A stretch of DNA of 64,000 nucleotides from Clostridium_AD sp050717535. Lineage in GTDB: Bacteria; Bacillota; Clostridia; Clostridiales; Clostridiaceae. The notes under the pieces are model-generated. The model was not told where the DNA came from. It saw nothing but the letters and a program-made list of their open reading frames with translations, and made no database searches. Of the stretch, positions 44,283 to 54,240 are shown piece after piece; position 1 is the stretch's first letter; each line of letters begins with the position of its first letter. The stretch covers positions 43,722-107,721 of the forward strand of contig NZ_JBOITM010000070.1 in NCBI RefSeq assembly GCF_050717535.1, written 5' to 3'. Made by a program: the position numbers and the translations under genes.

Positions 44283-45248
44283 TTAATCAAATAAGTGACA
44301 AGCAACATAATGCTCTTTTTCTATCTCTTTAATAATCGGTGTTTCAATACTACAAATTGGTTTTGCATATCTACATCTAGGTGCAAATCTACAACCCGGT
44401 TTTGGATTTATTGGACTTGGCACTTCACCCTCTAGTTTAATTCTAGTCTTTTTCCTCTCAATTTCTGGATCCGGTACTGGTATTGCTGATAATAATGCTT
44501 GCGTATATGGATGAAGCGGTTTTTCATATAAATCATGGCTACTTGCAAGCTCAACCATCATTCCAAGATACATTACACCTACTCTATCAGATATATGTTT
44601 AACCATTGATAGGTCATGAGCTATAAACAAATAAGTTAGCCCTAACTCCTGTTGGAGTTGTATTAATAAGTTAACAATTTGTGCTTGAATTGAAACGTCA
44701 AGAGCTGAAATAGGCTCATCACATACTATAAATTCTGGTTCTATAGCAAGCGCTCTCGCTATTCCTATTCTTTGTCTTTGTCCACCTGAGAATTCATGTG
44801 GAAATCTTGAGCCATGCTCTTTATTAAGTCCCACTAATTGTAAGAGTTCATATACTCTATTAGTTCTCTCTTGACCAGTGTAAAGATTATGAATATCGAT
44901 ACCCTCACCAATTATATCTCCAACAGTCATTCTTGGATTTAATGAAGCATAAGGATCTTGAAAGATTATTTGTGCTCTTCTTGTAAACTTTTTTTTACCT
45001 TTCTTATCTAATTTATGAACATCAACCCCATCAAATAATACTTCACCACCAGTTGCACTATACATACCCATTACTGTTCTTCCACAAGTAGTCTTTCCAC
45101 AACCTGATTCCCCAACAAGTCCTAGTGTTTCACCTTTTCTTATGAAAAAGCTAACATCATCCACGGCTTTTAAGGTGGCATCTTTACCCACTTGAAAGTA
45201 TTTTTTAAGATTTTTTACTTCTATTAAAATTTCATTATTATTAGACAT
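44283..45248 (-). CDS. oppF: Oligopeptide ABC transporter ATPase OppF
   Basis: 321 residues: GESGCGKTTCGRT (Walker A), FSGGQRQRIGIARALAI (signature), FIVCDEPISALD (Walker B) and the oligo_HPY tail with cysteine-rich GCRFAPRCRYAKPIC that in this family binds an Fe-S cluster. It forms the ATPase heterodimer with OppD. Its ATG overlaps the oppD stop (TAATG), so translation is coupled. It is the fourth gene of oppBCDF. Confidence 0.96.
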   Translation of the reverse strand: MSNNNEILIEVKNLKKYFQVGKDATLKAVDDVSFFIRKGETLGLVGESGCGKTTCGRTVMGMYSATGGEVLFDGVDVHKLDKKGKKKFTRRAQIIFQDPYASLNPRMTVGDIIGEGIDIHNLYTGQERTNRVYELLQLVGLNKEHGSRFPHEFSGGQRQRIGIARALAIEPEFIVCDEPISALDVSIQAQIVNLLIQLQQELGLTYLFIAHDLSMVKHISDRVGVMYLGMMVELASSHDLYEKPLHPYTQALLSAIPVPDPEIERKKTRIKLEGEVPSPINPKPGCRFAPRCRYAKPICSIETPIIKEIEKEHYVACHLFD

Positions 45249-46267
45249 TATTTATCACCTCTTAATGCTTCAGGAATACCAACCTTTGGTGCCATAGAAT
45301 GTTTTAACCAACAGCAAACTTCATGGTTTTCACTTAAAGTTGTAACTTCTGGCATTTCTTCTCTACATATTTGCATACAATACTCACATCTTGCTGCAAA
45401 AGGACATCCTATCGGTGGTTTAATTAAATCCGGTGGTGTTCCTTGCAGAGAATAAAGTTTACCTTTATTCTTTGTGTCAAGTCTTGGAACTGATTGAAGC
45501 AATGCCCATGTATATGGGTGTTGTGGATTTTTAAATATTTCATCTGTTGTTCCATGTTCTATTATTTGCCCTGCATACATTACTTGTATTCTGTCTGCAA
45601 CATCTGCAACAATTCCTAAATCATGGGTTACAAGAATAACAGCTGTTCCAAGCTTTTCTTGAAGATCTGCAATAAGATCCATTATTTGAGCTTGTATTGT
45701 AACATCTAGGGCCGTGGTTGGTTCATCTGCTATAAGTATTTTAGGGTTACAAGCTAGTGCTATGGCTATCATTGCCCTTTGCCTCATACCACCTGAAAAT
45801 TCATGTGGATATTGATGAGCACGTTTATCTGCATCAGGAATATTAACTAAATCCAACATTTTTATTGCTTCATTCATACCTTCATTTTTACTCATACCTC
45901 TGTGTATAATTAAGCTTTCTGCTATTTGTTTTCCAATAGTCATTGTTGGATTTAAAGATGTCATAGGGTCTTGAAATATCATAGAAATATCTGAACCTCT
46001 GAGCTCCCTAAGTTCTTTTTCTGACATAAGATTAACATCTCTGCCATCAAATAGTATCTCTGAACCTTTTTTTATTTCGCCTGGTGGCTCTGGAATTAAT
46101 CTCATAAGGGATTTTGAAGTAACAGTTTTACCACATCCAGATTCCCCAACTACAGCTAAAGTCTCTCCTTTTTTTAAGTAAAAAGAAATGTCTCTTACCG
46201 CTTGTACCTCACCAGCATAAGTATGAAATGAAACTCTTAAATTATTTACTTCTAATATTTTTTCCAT
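45248..46267 (-). CDS. oppD: Oligopeptide ABC transporter ATPase OppD
   Basis: 339 residues: GESGCGKTVTSKS (Walker A), FSGGMRQRAMIAIAL (signature), ILIADEPTTALD (Walker B) and VTHDLGIVAD, with the oligo_HPY tail (PPIGCPFAARCEYCMQIC). It partners OppF. It starts 11 bases after oppC with AGGGAGG before the ATG. Confidence 0.96.
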   Translation of the reverse strand: MEKILEVNNLRVSFHTYAGEVQAVRDISFYLKKGETLAVVGESGCGKTVTSKSLMRLIPEPPGEIKKGSEILFDGRDVNLMSEKELRELRGSDISMIFQDPMTSLNPTMTIGKQIAESLIIHRGMSKNEGMNEAIKMLDLVNIPDADKRAHQYPHEFSGGMRQRAMIAIALACNPKILIADEPTTALDVTIQAQIMDLIADLQEKLGTAVILVTHDLGIVADVADRIQVMYAGQIIEHGTTDEIFKNPQHPYTWALLQSVPRLDTKNKGKLYSLQGTPPDLIKPPIGCPFAARCEYCMQICREEMPEVTTLSENHEVCCWLKHSMAPKVGIPEALRGDK

Positions 46268-46278
46268 ATTTTTCCTCC

Positions 46279-47196
46279 CTATTGGCGTAATCTTGGATCC
46301 AATGCATCTCTTAAACCATCACCCAGTAATGTAAATGATAACATAGTTAAACTGATAAATAGTGATGGGAAGAATAACTGTTCAGGATAAAACATTAAAT
46401 TCCCTTGTGCTCCAGCTGCAAGAGCCCCCCAACTTGTTTTTGGTGATTGAATTCCTTTTCCTAAATAACTTAAGAAAGCTTCTCCAAATATAAAACCCGG
46501 AACATCGAAAGTAATAGCTACAATCATTATTCCCAAAGTATTAGGAAGTAAGTGTTTTGCAATAATTCTTGAAGGGTTAGCACCTAGTGCTGTAGCTGCT
46601 AGTACATATTCCTGTTCTTTTATTTGTAATAGCTGTCCACGTACAAGTCTTGCCATTGAAACCCATCCCGTTATAGTCATAGCAATAATAAGAGCCATTA
46701 TACCTGGTTTTAATATTAATGAAACTAGTATAACAACTACCAGATAAGGAATACTTGAAAGTATCTCAACTATTCTCATCATAATATCATCTATAAATCC
46801 ACCATAAAATCCAGATATTCCACCATAAATTCCACCTGCTACAGTATCAATAAAGGCTCCAACAATTCCTATAATTATAGAAACTCTACCGCCAGCCCAG
46901 ACTCTTGAAAACGTATCGCGTCCAAGATTATCCGTTCCAAACCAATGTGTAAAATTAGGACCTTTATTTATTAAAGCACTATTTGTAAGATTAAATTTAA
47001 ATCCATTAATATATTGTCCAAAAATAGTCATTAACGTTATAAGAATCAACATTATTAACGAGGCAGTAGCCACTTTATTTTGTTTTAATCTTCTCCATGC
47101 ATCTTGCCAATAAGTTATACTAGGTCTTAATATTTCCTCAGCATTAACATTTTCACATCCAATTATTTCAAACTTTTCTTTTGATAACTGTGCCAT
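46279..47196 (-). CDS. oppC: Oligopeptide ABC transporter permease OppC
   Basis: 305 residues. About six membrane segments, with a long cytoplasmic N-terminal tail, the extracytoplasmic HWFGTDNLGRDTFSRVWAGG and an EAA loop (YVLAATALGANPSRIIAKHLLPN). It pairs with OppB to form the pore. GAGGGGT lies before the ATG. Confidence 0.95.
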   Translation of the reverse strand: MAQLSKEKFEIIGCENVNAEEILRPSITYWQDAWRRLKQNKVATASLIMLILITLMTIFGQYINGFKFNLTNSALINKGPNFTHWFGTDNLGRDTFSRVWAGGRVSIIIGIVGAFIDTVAGGIYGGISGFYGGFIDDIMMRIVEILSSIPYLVVVILVSLILKPGIMALIIAMTITGWVSMARLVRGQLLQIKEQEYVLAATALGANPSRIIAKHLLPNTLGIMIVAITFDVPGFIFGEAFLSYLGKGIQSPKTSWGALAAGAQGNLMFYPEQLFFPSLFISLTMLSFTLLGDGLRDALDPRLRQ

Positions 47197-47207
47197 ACTT
47201 ACCCCTC

Positions 47208-48143
47208 CTATCTCTTTTCTCCAGTTAATCTTATTCTTGGGTCAATCAATCCATATAATATATCCACTAAAACATATGCTACTATTACTAATGAACATAA
47301 GAAAACTGTTTGTCCCATAATCATAGTATAATCTCTATCCCCTATTGAAGTTATAAAGTTAAAACCAAATCCCGGTATTGAAAATATACTTTCTACAACA
47401 AAAGAACCTACGAATATACCTGCCATTTGTGGTCCAAGTATTGTTATAGCTGGAAGTATGGCATTTCTAATAACATGTTTCCATACTAAGCTAAGATTTG
47501 TAACACCTTTAGATTTTGCAGTTAATATATAATCTTGACCTATTATATCAAGAGTATTTGCTCTCATATATCTGGCATAAGTGGCTATAGATGCAAAACT
47601 TAAAGCTATACTTGGTAATACGGTGTACTCAAATCCGCCCCATCCCGTTGTTGGAAACCACATGAATTTAACAGTAAAGAAATATTGCAGTAAAGAAGCC
47701 ATAACAAAACTTGGCACAGATACACCTAATATTGCTATAAACATAACCAGAAAATCTGGCCATTTCCCCCTATTGAAAGCTGCAACTACACCAAGGCTTA
47801 CCCCTATAAAAAAGCCCATTGCAAGTGCTTGCATACCTAGCCTACCAGATACTGGAGCATGTAGTTTTATTACATCAGTAACTTTTCTTCCTTGATAAGC
47901 AAGTGATTCTCCTAAATCTCCATGAAGCACAATATTTTTCATAAACCTGCCATATTGAACTATAACTGGTTTATCCAAACCATATTTCGCATAGAAATTC
48001 ATTCTTATTTGTTCTGGCAATTTTCTTGCCATACCTGCTAATGGATCTCCTGGAATAGCATGTATTAACATAAATGTTATGGTAGCTACTATCCAAAGAG
48101 TAACAACCATATATCCTAATCTCTTAAGTATAAATTTAAGCAT
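47208..48143 (-). CDS. oppB: Oligopeptide ABC transporter permease OppB
   Basis: 311 residues, six membrane segments, N-terminal MLKFILKRLGYMVVTLW, HAIPGDPL in the first loop and the EAA motif (YILTAKSKGVTNLSLVWKHV). First gene of the operon, with GGGGGGATTTT before the ATG. A very similar SD-plus-start remnant exists about 560 bases upstream (near 48,690-48,710). Confidence 0.95.
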   Translation of the reverse strand: MLKFILKRLGYMVVTLWIVATITFMLIHAIPGDPLAGMARKLPEQIRMNFYAKYGLDKPVIVQYGRFMKNIVLHGDLGESLAYQGRKVTDVIKLHAPVSGRLGMQALAMGFFIGVSLGVVAAFNRGKWPDFLVMFIAILGVSVPSFVMASLLQYFFTVKFMWFPTTGWGGFEYTVLPSIALSFASIATYARYMRANTLDIIGQDYILTAKSKGVTNLSLVWKHVIRNAILPAITILGPQMAGIFVGSFVVESIFSIPGFGFNFITSIGDRDYTMIMGQTVFLCSLVIVAYVLVDILYGLIDPRIRLTGEKR

Positions 48144-49480
48144 TTTTTAAAATCCCCCCATCCTTAATTTTTAAAAAGTTGATTTTTGATTCATCACCAA
48201 ATTATGTTATAAGTTCTAGTAAAATTTTACATTTCTACAGCTTTATTTAAAAATAAAATAAACCGCACACTTTTATATATTGCATTGATAAAATAAAGTC
48301 GTATAATCATTTGAATTTACTTGATTGCAAAAGTATTTACATTTTAAATATTCCAACAATTCGGAATTTTAACTTTAATTTGATTCTGAACTAGTAACCA
48401 TTTAGTTATGATTAGTTTGAATCATCATCTTTAATATTTCTAAAAACTACTTTATGCTCGCGTTTGTATTTAATTTACATCATATAACATTTCATTTTGG
48501 AAATCAAGATAATTTACTTTTTAATAGTGGTGTTTAGTGGTTTTATAAGGCTTTTTACAATTTTCACAGTTTTAAAAAATTTTCTATAGCATAATTAAAC
48601 ATAAGCTGAAATTTTAACTTGTTCTACGACATTTTCCTACTTTATAAAGATGCACTTAAACAAATCATACTTTTGATATTTTTTTCATATTTTCTTTAAA
48701 ATCCCCCCTGTTAAATTTAAAAAATGTATTTATATAGCAATAAGTAAGTTACTTATTAAACCCAAATTAAGATTTTTCAGAATAAAACAGTTTTCTTTTA
48801 TAAATGCCTTTTCAAAATTCTTTTCTTAGTTAATTTTGAATTCTATATGCATAAAAACTTTCACTAAATATAACCAGTGGATAATTTTGTGACAGTTCAA
48901 ACTATTTCTTAAAAAATTATTATTTGCTTTAGAAACTATTAAAATTATTTTTTCCGTCTTTAATATTCAGATAATTTTAAAATTAATTAAGGTGTGAATA
49001 TACTGAACATACTGAACAATGTGAAATTTGAACTATTTTTTATGATTATTATCATTTTTCTGTTATCATACTAGCACGGCTTTTGTAAGTTGTCAAACTT
49101 ACTTATATATTAGTTTTATTTTTTGTTATTTCTATTATAAAATGATGTTGCTTAAAATATCCATGTTATTATTTCATAATTATAATATTATGAATACTTT
49201 CTTGCAAGCTATATATTTCTAATTCTCATTTTTTTTTATAAAAGTATATATATTTTCACATATGGGCTATATAATATAATAAAGAGGTCTATATAATATA
49301 GTAAATGAAAATATTTTAGTGATAGTATAAGTATTATTGGAATTATTATTAATTAGCATAAAAAATACATCACTAAAAGCAATTTAAATTAATAAATATA
49401 TAGTAATACAAATAATATAGCCATTGGAGAATAAATGCAAATAAATATTATTCTTAAATGAACTACGAGGAGGTAATCAT
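48144..49480. other. 1.3-kb gene-free AT-rich region between oppB and dapA
   Basis: No ORF, tRNA or known riboswitch recognised; no T-box or lysine-riboswitch marks before dapA. Visible items: a minus-strand SD (AGGGGGGAT) plus a 7-codon frame MKKISKV near 48,680-48,710; two copies of CTATATAATATA (from about 49266 and 49290); and TTTTAGTGAT (49314-49323) with its perfect complement at 49369-49378, just upstream of dapA. Confidence 0.5.
49314..49378 (+). promoter_or_regulatory. Spaced 10-bp inverted repeat in the dapA 5' region
   Basis: TTTTAGTGAT (49314-49323) and ATCACTAAAA (49369-49378) are perfectly complementary and 45 bases apart, about 100 bases before the dapA start. They may be an operator pair or a leader stem. 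Confidence 0.4.
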
Positions 49481-50374
49481 ATGAATATTTTTAAAGGTTC
49501 TGGTGTTGCAATAGTTACTCCATTTAATGAAAGAGGAGTAGATTTCAAAAAACTAGAAGACTTGATAGAATGGCAGATTAGCAGTAAGACAGATGCTATT
49601 ATAGTATGTGGTACTACAGGTGAAGCTTCTACTATGACGCAGCAAGAAAGAAAAGAGACAATTAAGTTTGTAGTTGATGTAGTTAACAAGAGGATTCCAG
49701 TAATCGCTGGTACAGGAAGTAACGACACTGCTTCTGCCATAAGTATGAGTAAATGGGCAGAGAAAATAGGAATAGATGGTTTACTTGTAATTACACCTTA
49801 CTATAATAAAACTACACAGAAAGGTTTATTTGAACATTTTAGCGCAATTGCAAATAGTGTAACTTCACCAATTATAATATACAACGTCCCTTCAAGAACA
49901 GGTCTTAATATTACCCCAGCAACTCTTCTAAAATTGTGTGTAATACCAAATATTGTAGCAATTAAAGAAGCAAGTGGTAATATAAGCCAAATAGCACAAA
50001 TTAAATGTCTATGTGGAGATAACTTGGATATTTATTCAGGTAATGATGACCAAGTTATACCCATTCTTTCCCTAGGTGGTATTGGAGTTATATCTGTACT
50101 TGCAAATATAATTCCTACAGATGTCCATAACATGTGTGAATTATATTTAAATGGTGATCATGCAGAAGCACTAAAAATTCAATTAGGATTTCTTCCTCTT
50201 AATAATGCCGTATTTATAGAAACTAATCCTATACCTGTAAAAACAGCTATGAATCTTATGGGACTGAAAGTAGGTCATTTAAGATTACCCTTATGTGAAA
50301 TGGAACAAAATACGTTGCTGCTTTTAAAAAAAGAATTGAAAGCATATAATATCCCTTTAAAGGAGGAAATTTAA
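49481..50374 (+). CDS. dapA: 4-hydroxy-tetrahydrodipicolinate synthase
   Basis: 297 residues, a TIM-barrel aldolase. GTTGEASTM at the substrate site, the catalytic Tyr in IIYNVPSRTG and the Schiff-base Lys in VAIKEASGN are intact. It condenses pyruvate with aspartate semialdehyde, the first step to diaminopimelate, lysine and spore dipicolinate. GAGGAGG precedes ATG. It overlaps dapB by a TAATG junction. Lysine feedback was not assessed. Confidence 0.96.
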   Translation: MNIFKGSGVAIVTPFNERGVDFKKLEDLIEWQISSKTDAIIVCGTTGEASTMTQQERKETIKFVVDVVNKRIPVIAGTGSNDTASAISMSKWAEKIGIDGLLVITPYYNKTTQKGLFEHFSAIANSVTSPIIIYNVPSRTGLNITPATLLKLCVIPNIVAIKEASGNISQIAQIKCLCGDNLDIYSGNDDQVIPILSLGGIGVISVLANIIPTDVHNMCELYLNGDHAEALKIQLGFLPLNNAVFIETNPIPVKTAMNLMGLKVGHLRLPLCEMEQNTLLLLKKELKAYNIPLKEEI

Positions 50375-51129
50375 TGATTAGAATGCTTCTAAATGGTTGC
50401 AATGGAAAAATGGGCAAAGTAATTTCTGAAATGGCTAAAGCATCTAAAACTATTTCAATTGCCTCTGGTGTTGACAGAAATCCATCAAATATAGATTATC
50501 CATGTTATAACAGCATAAATGAATGTAAAGAGGAAATAGATGTAATTTTAGATTTTTCAAGACCGGATGCTTTAGATTCACTATGCACGTATGCCAAAGA
50601 TAAGAATATTCCTATTGTGTTCTGTACTACTGGTTATTCCCAAGAACAATTAGGTAAAATTAATTCTCTTAGCACCGAAATAGCAGTATTTCACTCTGCA
50701 AATATGTCTATAGGCATAAATATTATTAATAATATTCTTAAAAGTATCAGTAATATGCTTTATAAGGATTTTGACATTGAGATAATTGAAAAGCATCACA
50801 ATCAAAAGGTAGATGCTCCTAGTGGTACTGCACTGCTTCTTGCAAACACAATTAAGAATTCTATTAAAGAAGAAACCATCTTCGTCAAAGGTCGAGATGG
50901 CCTAAGTAAAAGACAGCCTAACGAAATAGGGATTCATTCTATAAGAGGTGGAAATATTGTAGGTGATCACGAAATCATATTTGCTGGAAAGGGAGAATGT
51001 ATTGAAATTAAGCACACTGCAATCTCAAGAGAAGTTTTCGCAATAGGTGCATTAAAAGCCTGTGAATATATATACAAAAAAGAGAATGGTCTATACAGCA
51101 TGGATGATGTAGTTAATATGTCAATATAG
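50374..51129 (+). CDS. dapB: 4-hydroxy-tetrahydrodipicolinate reductase
   Basis: 251 residues. Nucleotide-binding NGCNGKMGKV at the N-terminus, VFCTTGYSQEQL, and the catalytic EKHHNQKVDAPSGTA are all present. Using NAD(P)H it makes tetrahydrodipicolinate. It is translationally coupled to dapA (overlapping stop and start, with AAGGAGG upstream). Confidence 0.96.
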   Translation: MIRMLLNGCNGKMGKVISEMAKASKTISIASGVDRNPSNIDYPCYNSINECKEEIDVILDFSRPDALDSLCTYAKDKNIPIVFCTTGYSQEQLGKINSLSTEIAVFHSANMSIGINIINNILKSISNMLYKDFDIEIIEKHHNQKVDAPSGTALLLANTIKNSIKEETIFVKGRDGLSKRQPNEIGIHSIRGGNIVGDHEIIFAGKGECIEIKHTAISREVFAIGALKACEYIYKKENGLYSMDDVVNMSI

Positions 51130-51163
51130 TTTTTTAAAGATGAATTATTGCCTTAGAATAACT

Positions 51164-51206
51164 AAAGCAGTGTGATAGTATGTTTTATACTTTATCACAC
51201 TGCTTT
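51164..51206. terminator. Bidirectional terminator between dapB and patA
   Basis: AAAGCAGTGTGATA (51164-51177) pairs with TATCACACTGCTTT (51193-51206), with an inner GTAT/ATAC. It is shared by the convergent dapB and patA genes. Confidence 0.85.
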
Positions 51207-51223
51207 AATGTTTCTAAGTTTTT

Positions 51224-52387
51224 TTAAACCGACTCAGTTTTGTTTAAATCATTAATCCATTTTTCCATTCTGTCTAAACCCTCTTTTAGTACTTCCAAAC
51301 TATAGGAATAGGAAATCCGTACAAACCCTTCGCCACCCGTTCCAAAAGCCGACCCAGGAACAACAGCAACCTTCCCTTCATACAATAGTCTGTTACAAAA
51401 TTCTTCGCTACTCATAGAGAATTTTATTATAGAAGGGAATATATAAAAAGCTCCCTTGGGAAGAGTTACATCCATTCCCATTTCACTCAATCTTTTATAT
51501 ACATATTCTTTTCTTTTTTCAAACTCAACTTTCATATTATTAACATCATTCTTACAAGAAAGTAATCCCTCGTAGGCACCCCATTGAGATATAGAAGCTG
51601 CGCAAGAAACATTATATTGATGAACTTTCATTATATTCTCCATAATATATTTGCTAGCACAAAGATACCCGATTCTAAGTCCAGTCATGGAAAACATTTT
51701 AGAAAACCCACTGACCAAAATTACCCTATCACTTAATTCATTGATTTGAGTTATTGAATAATATTTTTCATAACATAATGAGCTATAAATCTCATCACTT
51801 ATTATGTAAATATCTTTTTCTTTTAAAAGTTGAAACAGTTTATCTCTTTCCTCCTTAGATAATACTGCCCCAGTAGGATTAGAAGGATATGACACCACTA
51901 AAAGCTTTGGATTTTCCTCATTAATAAGTTTACTTAAAGTCTCAAAATTAATAGTGAAATCCCTATTTAAATTATAATTAACTACTTCTCCTCCAAAAAT
52001 TTTTACACAACTCTCATAAGCTGGGTAAGCTGTTGATGCCACAAGAACTTTATCTCCAGGGTTTAAAAATGCGGCAAATGCACACATTAGTGCCTCACTT
52101 CCGCCAACAGTAACAATTATTTCATCTGATAAATAATCAATGTCCATTCCACCTAAAAAATTAGAAATTTCCTGTCGTAGTTCCAAAATTCCAGCATTTG
52201 CTGTGTATTCAGTTTTATTTTCGTTTATAGCAGAAATCATAGCATTTTTAATGTTTTTAGGTACTGGAAAATCAGGTTGCCCAAGAGTAAGTGAAATTGC
52301 TCCTTGAACCTTTGTAACCTTATTAAAAAACTTCCTAATTCCAGATATCTCCACATTTTTTACATTATTTGAAAATACGTTATCCAT
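51224..52387 (-). CDS. patA: Fold-type I aminotransferase, probably N-acetyl-diaminopimelate aminotransferase (PatA-like)
   Basis: 387 residues, a PLP enzyme with TLGQPDFPVP near the N-terminus, SYPSNPTGAVLS and SDEIYSSLCYE, and the PLP Lys in SGFSKMFSMTGLRIGY. By neighbours (dapA, dapB and an acetyltransferase dapH) it most likely transfers the amino group in the acetylase branch, as B. subtilis PatA does. An aspartate or aromatic aminotransferase is the alternative. It is on the opposite strand from the dap genes. AAGGATG precedes the ATG. Confidence 0.8.
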   Translation of the reverse strand: MDNVFSNNVKNVEISGIRKFFNKVTKVQGAISLTLGQPDFPVPKNIKNAMISAINENKTEYTANAGILELRQEISNFLGGMDIDYLSDEIIVTVGGSEALMCAFAAFLNPGDKVLVASTAYPAYESCVKIFGGEVVNYNLNRDFTINFETLSKLINEENPKLLVVSYPSNPTGAVLSKEERDKLFQLLKEKDIYIISDEIYSSLCYEKYYSITQINELSDRVILVSGFSKMFSMTGLRIGYLCASKYIMENIMKVHQYNVSCAASISQWGAYEGLLSCKNDVNNMKVEFEKRKEYVYKRLSEMGMDVTLPKGAFYIFPSIIKFSMSSEEFCNRLLYEGKVAVVPGSAFGTGGEGFVRISYSYSLEVLKEGLDRMEKWINDLNKTESV

Positions 52388-52684
52388 AATATCATCCTTT
52401 ACAAGTGTTTTTACTTTTCAAGTATTTGAATTATAAACATTTTACTATATATTCGCATAAAAAACAGGAGTTTTTGAATTTTTAAAGAATATTATTAATA
52501 TTTTCCTTTAAATTATGTAAGATTTACTATATGCTTTATATGATACATAGTTTTATTTTAAAATATTGTTTTTGATTTAACTATATTTTCATTGTAATTA
52601 TCCAAATAAGGTATAATTAAATGAAAATATATGCATAAGAACAACCAAATGGATTAATACTTATAATACGGAAGGAGAATTACT
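52388..52684. other. Divergent promoter region of patA and dapH
   Basis: About 300 bases of AT-rich sequence with no gene. GTATAAT at about 52,611-52,617 is a plausible -10 for dapH; the -35 is weak. Confidence 0.4.
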
Positions 52685-53395
52685 ATGAACTATGATTTAA
52701 CAGACCCTTATGAAATAGCTAGATACATAAAAGAAGCTAAAAAGGCTACGCCAATTAAACTCTATATAGATGGTGATTTATCACAATGCCAATTTGGAAA
52801 TATAGAAAATTTCGGTAGCGGTAATTTTTATATGCTTTTTGGTGAAAGTGATGAGATATCTGATTTTCTAATAAAGTATAAAGACAAGATTAAAAAGTCT
52901 AAACTTGAAATAGACAGACGAAACTCTGCTATTCCTTTAATAGACCTAAAAAATATTGATGCAAGAATTGAACCAGGTGCAATTATAAGAGATAAGGTTA
53001 GCATAGGTAAAAATGCCGTTATAATGATGGGTGCTGTAATTAATATAGGCGCCGAAATTGGCGATGAAACTATGGTGGATATGAATGCTGTGGTTGGTGC
53101 AAGAGGAAAACTAGGTAAAAGAGTACATTTAGGTGCAGGTGCCGTAGTAGCTGGTGTTCTAGAACCACCAAGCAAAAGCCCTTGTGAAATTGGAGATAAT
53201 GTTCTAATTGGGGCAAACGCTGTAATACTCGAGGGAGTAAAAATTGGTAAAAACTCTGTAGTAGCAGCTGGATCAGTAGTTGTAAATGATGTCCCTGAAA
53301 ATGTTGTAGTTGCTGGAACACCAGCAAAAATAATAAAAAACGTGGATGAGAGCACTAAAGAAAAAACCAAACTACTTGATGATCTAAGAAAGTAA
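52685..53395 (+). CDS. dapH: Tetrahydrodipicolinate N-acetyltransferase
   Basis: 236 residues. An N-terminal alpha/beta domain (about 1-95) joins a left-handed beta-helix with clear hexapeptide turns (about 96-215: IEPGAI, VSIGKNAVI, AEIGDETMV, VHLGAGAVV, VLIGANAVI, VKIGKNSVV). It transfers acetyl to tetrahydrodipicolinate, which marks the acetylase variant of the lysine pathway. GGAAGGAG precedes the ATG. The acetyl-DAP deacetylase gene is not in this window. Confidence 0.95.
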   Translation: MNYDLTDPYEIARYIKEAKKATPIKLYIDGDLSQCQFGNIENFGSGNFYMLFGESDEISDFLIKYKDKIKKSKLEIDRRNSAIPLIDLKNIDARIEPGAIIRDKVSIGKNAVIMMGAVINIGAEIGDETMVDMNAVVGARGKLGKRVHLGAGAVVAGVLEPPSKSPCEIGDNVLIGANAVILEGVKIGKNSVVAAGSVVVNDVPENVVVAGTPAKIIKNVDESTKEKTKLLDDLRK

Positions 53396-53400
53396 AAAGA

Positions 53401-53452
53401 AAAAGGGCATATATTACTACAGATGTATTTCACGTAATATATGCCCTTTTTT
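53401..53452 (+). terminator. Intrinsic terminator of dapH
   Basis: A perfect 17-bp stem (AAAAGGGCATATATTAC, 53401-53417, with 53434-53450) followed by a T-run to 53452. Confidence 0.92.
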
Positions 53453-53547
53453 ACCATAGAAAACTTGTTCAATTGAATTTTACTTAATATATGATTTTCA
53501 ACTGATTAAAGTCCACAGTTGAAAGTTAAAAATTTATTCTATATATG

Positions 53548-54240
53548 CTAGATAACGTCTAGAGCTCCAAAATCTTGCTCTTCATCAATCATCGTATCTG
53601 CTTCTACTATGTTCTCACCATCTTTATTGACCTTTTCCATTTTAGATATGGAAACTTCATATGCTACTTTTTTTATAACTTCATCCTCTGATAATTTTTT
53701 TTGGTATTCTCTGCTCTGAAGCCTTCCCCAAATCCTTATATTATCTCCTACTTCAAGACTTTTGCAAAATCTTGAATTTCTTCCCCAGGCAATTGTAGGT
53801 ATATAATCAGATTTATTATACAATCTGTTAACTGCTAAAAGCATATCCGCAATCTCTCTCCCAAAAGGTGTTGTCCTGTATACTGGACTTTTGCAAATAT
53901 ATCCATCTAAAAATATTTGGTTTGGATTTTTACTTCGTTCTTCACAAATTTTAATATCTCTAGCGAATACTGTTAAGATCAATCTATTAGATCCATCAAC
54001 AAATTTATTGTAAGATCTAAGTTGTCCTTCAACTATAAACTCATTTCCTACGTGAATACTCATACCTGCAATTAATCTTTCAGAAATTGTTATAGTTAAA
54101 ATATCTGTTGTTTCACTGAGTCTCCAAACCTCAAAATCAAATACATAAAATCCTTCCCCATACATTTCATGACTAAATTTTAATTCAGATACTACCTTTC
54201 CTTCTAAATAAATCTTGTTATTTAACATAACATTATCCAT
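53548..54240 (-). CDS. Two-OB-fold single-stranded DNA-binding-like protein
   Basis: About 230 residues with two SSB-like OB folds in tandem: about 1-100 (NKIYLEGKVV, DFEVWRLSET, VEGQLRSY) and about 105-200 (QIFLDGYICK, TTPFGREIADMLLAVNR, IRIWGRLQSREY), then an acidic tail (EADTMIDEEQDFGALDVI) like the partner-binding tail of SSB. The second fold is closer to canonical SSB or PriB-like proteins. This two-fold variant is seen in clostridia. It may act beside the main SSB. Start at the second ATG (GAGGGG 5 bases upstream). Confidence 0.8.
   Translation of the reverse strand: MDNVMLNNKIYLEGKVVSELKFSHEMYGEGFYVFDFEVWRLSETTDILTITISERLIAGMSIHVGNEFIVEGQLRSYNKFVDGSNRLILTVFARDIKICEERSKNPNQIFLDGYICKSPVYRTTPFGREIADMLLAVNRLYNKSDYIPTIAWGRNSRFCKSLEVGDNIRIWGRLQSREYQKKLSEDEVIKKVAYEVSISKMEKVNKDGENIVEADTMIDEEQDFGALDVI

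Noticed and set aside
49266..49480. Lysine riboswitch or T-box upstream of dapA
   Set aside because: None of the conserved lysine-riboswitch or T-box sequences is present; only short repeats and one spaced inverted repeat.
49477..49740. Minus-strand frame over the start of dapA
   Set aside because: Antisense shadow of dapA with no SD.
52828..53472. 214-codon open frame on the minus strand over dapH
   Set aside because: It is antisense to the hexapeptide repeats of dapH, low in complexity, without SD; the plus-strand product is a clear family member.
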